From Virgibacillus subterraneus (lineage in GTDB: Bacteria > Bacillota > Bacilli > Bacillales > Amphibacillaceae), in contig NZ_FOEH01000007.1 of assembly GCF_900110695.1 (NCBI RefSeq), positions 62,001 to 126,000 of the forward strand: 64,000 bases of DNA, given 5' to 3'. Shown here piece by piece: positions 62,973 to 64,000 of this stretch. Positions within the stretch are counted from its first letter, which is position 1. Each line of letters starts with the position of its first letter. The position numbers and the translations under genes were made by a program. The notes below the pieces were generated by a model. That model was not told the DNA's origin, made no database searches, and was given only the letters and a program-made list of their open reading frames with translations.

Positions 62973-63019
62973 AAAATGCCATAAGAATAGCCCGCCACTA
63001 CTGGGCAGAAGTTCCATTA

Positions 63020-63637
63020 CTAGTAATGAAATTGAGCCTCAACTGTTGCACCAATAACTATCTGCCCCGGCTCGATTGGTGTGGAAGCTTCCATTGTGGC
63101 ATAAGCTTTATAGGTGATTGGTGCTTCGCTTATTTTTTCAGTAATTTTAATTGGATAAGGCGCTATACCAATTTGCATTGTGTTAGCTAGTGTTTGTGCT
63201 TTTGCGTATGCATCCTTTAACGCGGAACTAAGCGCTTGCTTGTAATATACATCCTTATTTTCAACTGTAAACTGTATATTTGATACTCTGTTAATACCAT
63301 TTTGCACAGCAACATCAATGACATTTCCAGCCTGGTCAATGTCTTTGATTTTTACTGTTATTGCATTTGTCACTTCATACCCTCTGAAGACTTGAGTGCC
63401 ATCAACATAATCATATTTCGGATTAATAGTGTAAGCAGTTGTCTGGATATTTTCCCTCGCTATCCCTAGCTGTAATAATGCCTGAATAACTTGATTCATG
63501 ATGTTGGCATTCTCCTGTTGTACCTGACTTAACGACATACCCTCAGTAACTACATCCAATTGAACCTCAACGATATTAGGCTCGACAGACAAATTTGATA
63601 CCCCATTAACAGTCATCACTCGATAATACATATACAT
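63020..63637 (-). CDS. SIMPL-domain (DUF541) protein
   Basis: 205 residues: MTVNGVSNLSVEPNIVEVQL, GIARENIQTTAYTINPKYDY and ALKDAYAKAQTLANTMQIGI fit the SIMPL family. There is no signal peptide, unlike many members. GGGCGGA lies directly before the first of two ATG codons. Function unknown. Confidence 0.8.
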   Translation of the reverse strand: MYMYYRVMTVNGVSNLSVEPNIVEVQLDVVTEGMSLSQVQQENANIMNQVIQALLQLGIARENIQTTAYTINPKYDYVDGTQVFRGYEVTNAITVKIKDIDQAGNVIDVAVQNGINRVSNIQFTVENKDVYYKQALSSALKDAYAKAQTLANTMQIGIAPYPIKITEKISEAPITYKAYATMEASTPIEPGQIVIGATVEAQFHY

Positions 63638-63710
63638 TCCGCCCTTCAGAAGTAATCTCTTTAAATAATATGCTGATTATTCGATTTCCATGTACCAAAG
63701 GATAGAAAAA

Positions 63711-63757
63711 TAAAGCTTTAGTTGCACTTATGCAGCAAGAAAGCTTTCTTATCTCCA
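63711..63757 (-). mobile_element. Two-hairpin element, copy G (short form)
   Basis: GGAGATAAGAAAGCTTTCTT, GCTGCATAAGTGCAACTAAA and TTTTTCTA keep the order of the family but the left palindrome is shorter and the inner hairpin is gone. Intergenic. Confidence 0.65.
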
Positions 63758-63761
63758 TAAA

Positions 63762-63800
63762 AAATAACACCTTAATCGGCCTGATTTAAGGTGTTATTTG
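63762..63800 (-). terminator. Terminator of sspP
   Basis: AATAACACCTTAA and TTAAGGTGTTATT form a stem around TCGGCCTGAT, followed on the minus strand by a T-run. Confidence 0.88.
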
Positions 63801-63811
63801 ACTTGAAAATT

Positions 63812-63964
63812 CTACATGTCATGATGAGGATTATGCTTTTGCCGTGAATGATTTTTTTGTTTTACTTTATGCGATCCTTCTAACGGTTCTCCGTATGGTT
63901 GCTTTGGACTCTTGGGCAAACTTGGCTGCTCCTGCTGTTTTGGACCTTTTGGTTTTCCACCCAT
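63812..63964 (-). CDS. sspP: Small acid-soluble spore protein P
   Basis: 50 residues: [20 protein letters not shown] and PHHDM match the C-terminal half of Bacillus SspP; the N-terminus is a Pro/Lys/Gln-rich variant. AGGAGGAATTGAAA precedes the ATG at 63962-63964. A minor spore protein, expected to be made in the forespore. Confidence 0.85.
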   Translation of the reverse strand: MGGKPKGPKQQEQPSLPKSPKQPYGEPLEGSHKVKQKNHSRQKHNPHHDM

Positions 63965-64000
63965 TTTCAATTCCTCCTTTACATGTACAAGCATAGTTTT

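Noticed and set aside
62796-63017. 73-codon minus-strand frame with heptad repeats (IDKHRHx)
   Set aside because: It comes from the 21-bp DNA repeat, has no ribosome binding site, and the mirror array at 61.7 kb has no comparable gene.
1-64000. Transposase, integrase, phage or plasmid genes that might mobilise the elements
   Set aside because: None of the visible frames shows such domains; any transposase must lie elsewhere in the genome.

Overview
The window looks like chromosomal DNA of a low-GC, endospore-forming member of the Bacillaceae. A marine or halotolerant Virgibacillus/Oceanobacillus-type genus is my guess, from protein resemblance only. Evidence for this is the SspP-like spore protein, two Spo0E-like regulators, YabR, DbpA, FloT, CsaA, FosB and YwnF-like proteins, strong AGGAGG ribosome sites, frequent TTG/GTG starts, and many dispersed intergenic repeats. 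No rRNA, tRNA, phage module, transposase or CRISPR array was seen. About 85% of the genes lie on the minus strand.

Layout. 0-11 kb: a run of small modification and detoxification genes (GNAT, VOC, nucleotidyltransferase, S51 peptidase-like, serine hydrolase, metallophosphoesterase) mixed with small membrane proteins and lipoproteins and several broken genes. 11.5-20.7 kb: 52-bp tandem repeats, dbpA, yabR, an ECF sigma factor coupled to a membrane LCP protein, two spo0E-like genes with near-identical promoters, a beta-carbonic anhydrase and a GlcD-type flavoenzyme. 20.7-37 kb: phosphotransferase, KtrB-type K+ channel subunit, TetR-MFS operon, second ECF sigma/anti-sigma pair, DUF2243 pair, flotillin and a YwnF-like gene behind a terminator-bearing leader. 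37-46 kb: GrpB-like protein, CsaA, GNAT, NUDIX, HAD and three alpha/beta hydrolases. 46-58 kb: an MFS gene flanked by GC-richer repeats with an orphan T-box leader upstream, fosB, a further MFS, AraC, and more NUDIX, GNAT, VOC and APH genes. 58-64 kb: an ABC exporter operon, a NERD nuclease-like gene framed by two arrays of 21-bp repeats, a SIMPL protein and sspP.

The most striking feature is a family of about 75-90 bp two-hairpin elements (seven clear copies, one decayed). Four copies sit inside protein genes (24.9, 39.3, 54.8 and 58.1 kb). In all four the element enters in the same codon phase, puts a TAA two codons later, and is followed by the rest of the gene in an otherwise undamaged frame. 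The outer hairpin is conserved and the inner hairpin shows compensatory changes. The simplest reading is a non-autonomous IS200/IS605- or bcr1-like mobile element that knocked out four small genes. The shared phase and preserved downstream frames also leave room for removal or bypass at RNA or translation level, which can be tested.

Several other genes carry single-base frameshifts, often at homopolymers (8.5, 18.2, 39.8, 43.1, 50.2 kb), or nonsense codons (5.1, 40.4 kb). These may be real decay, hypermutable tracts or sequencing errors; the sequence alone cannot decide.
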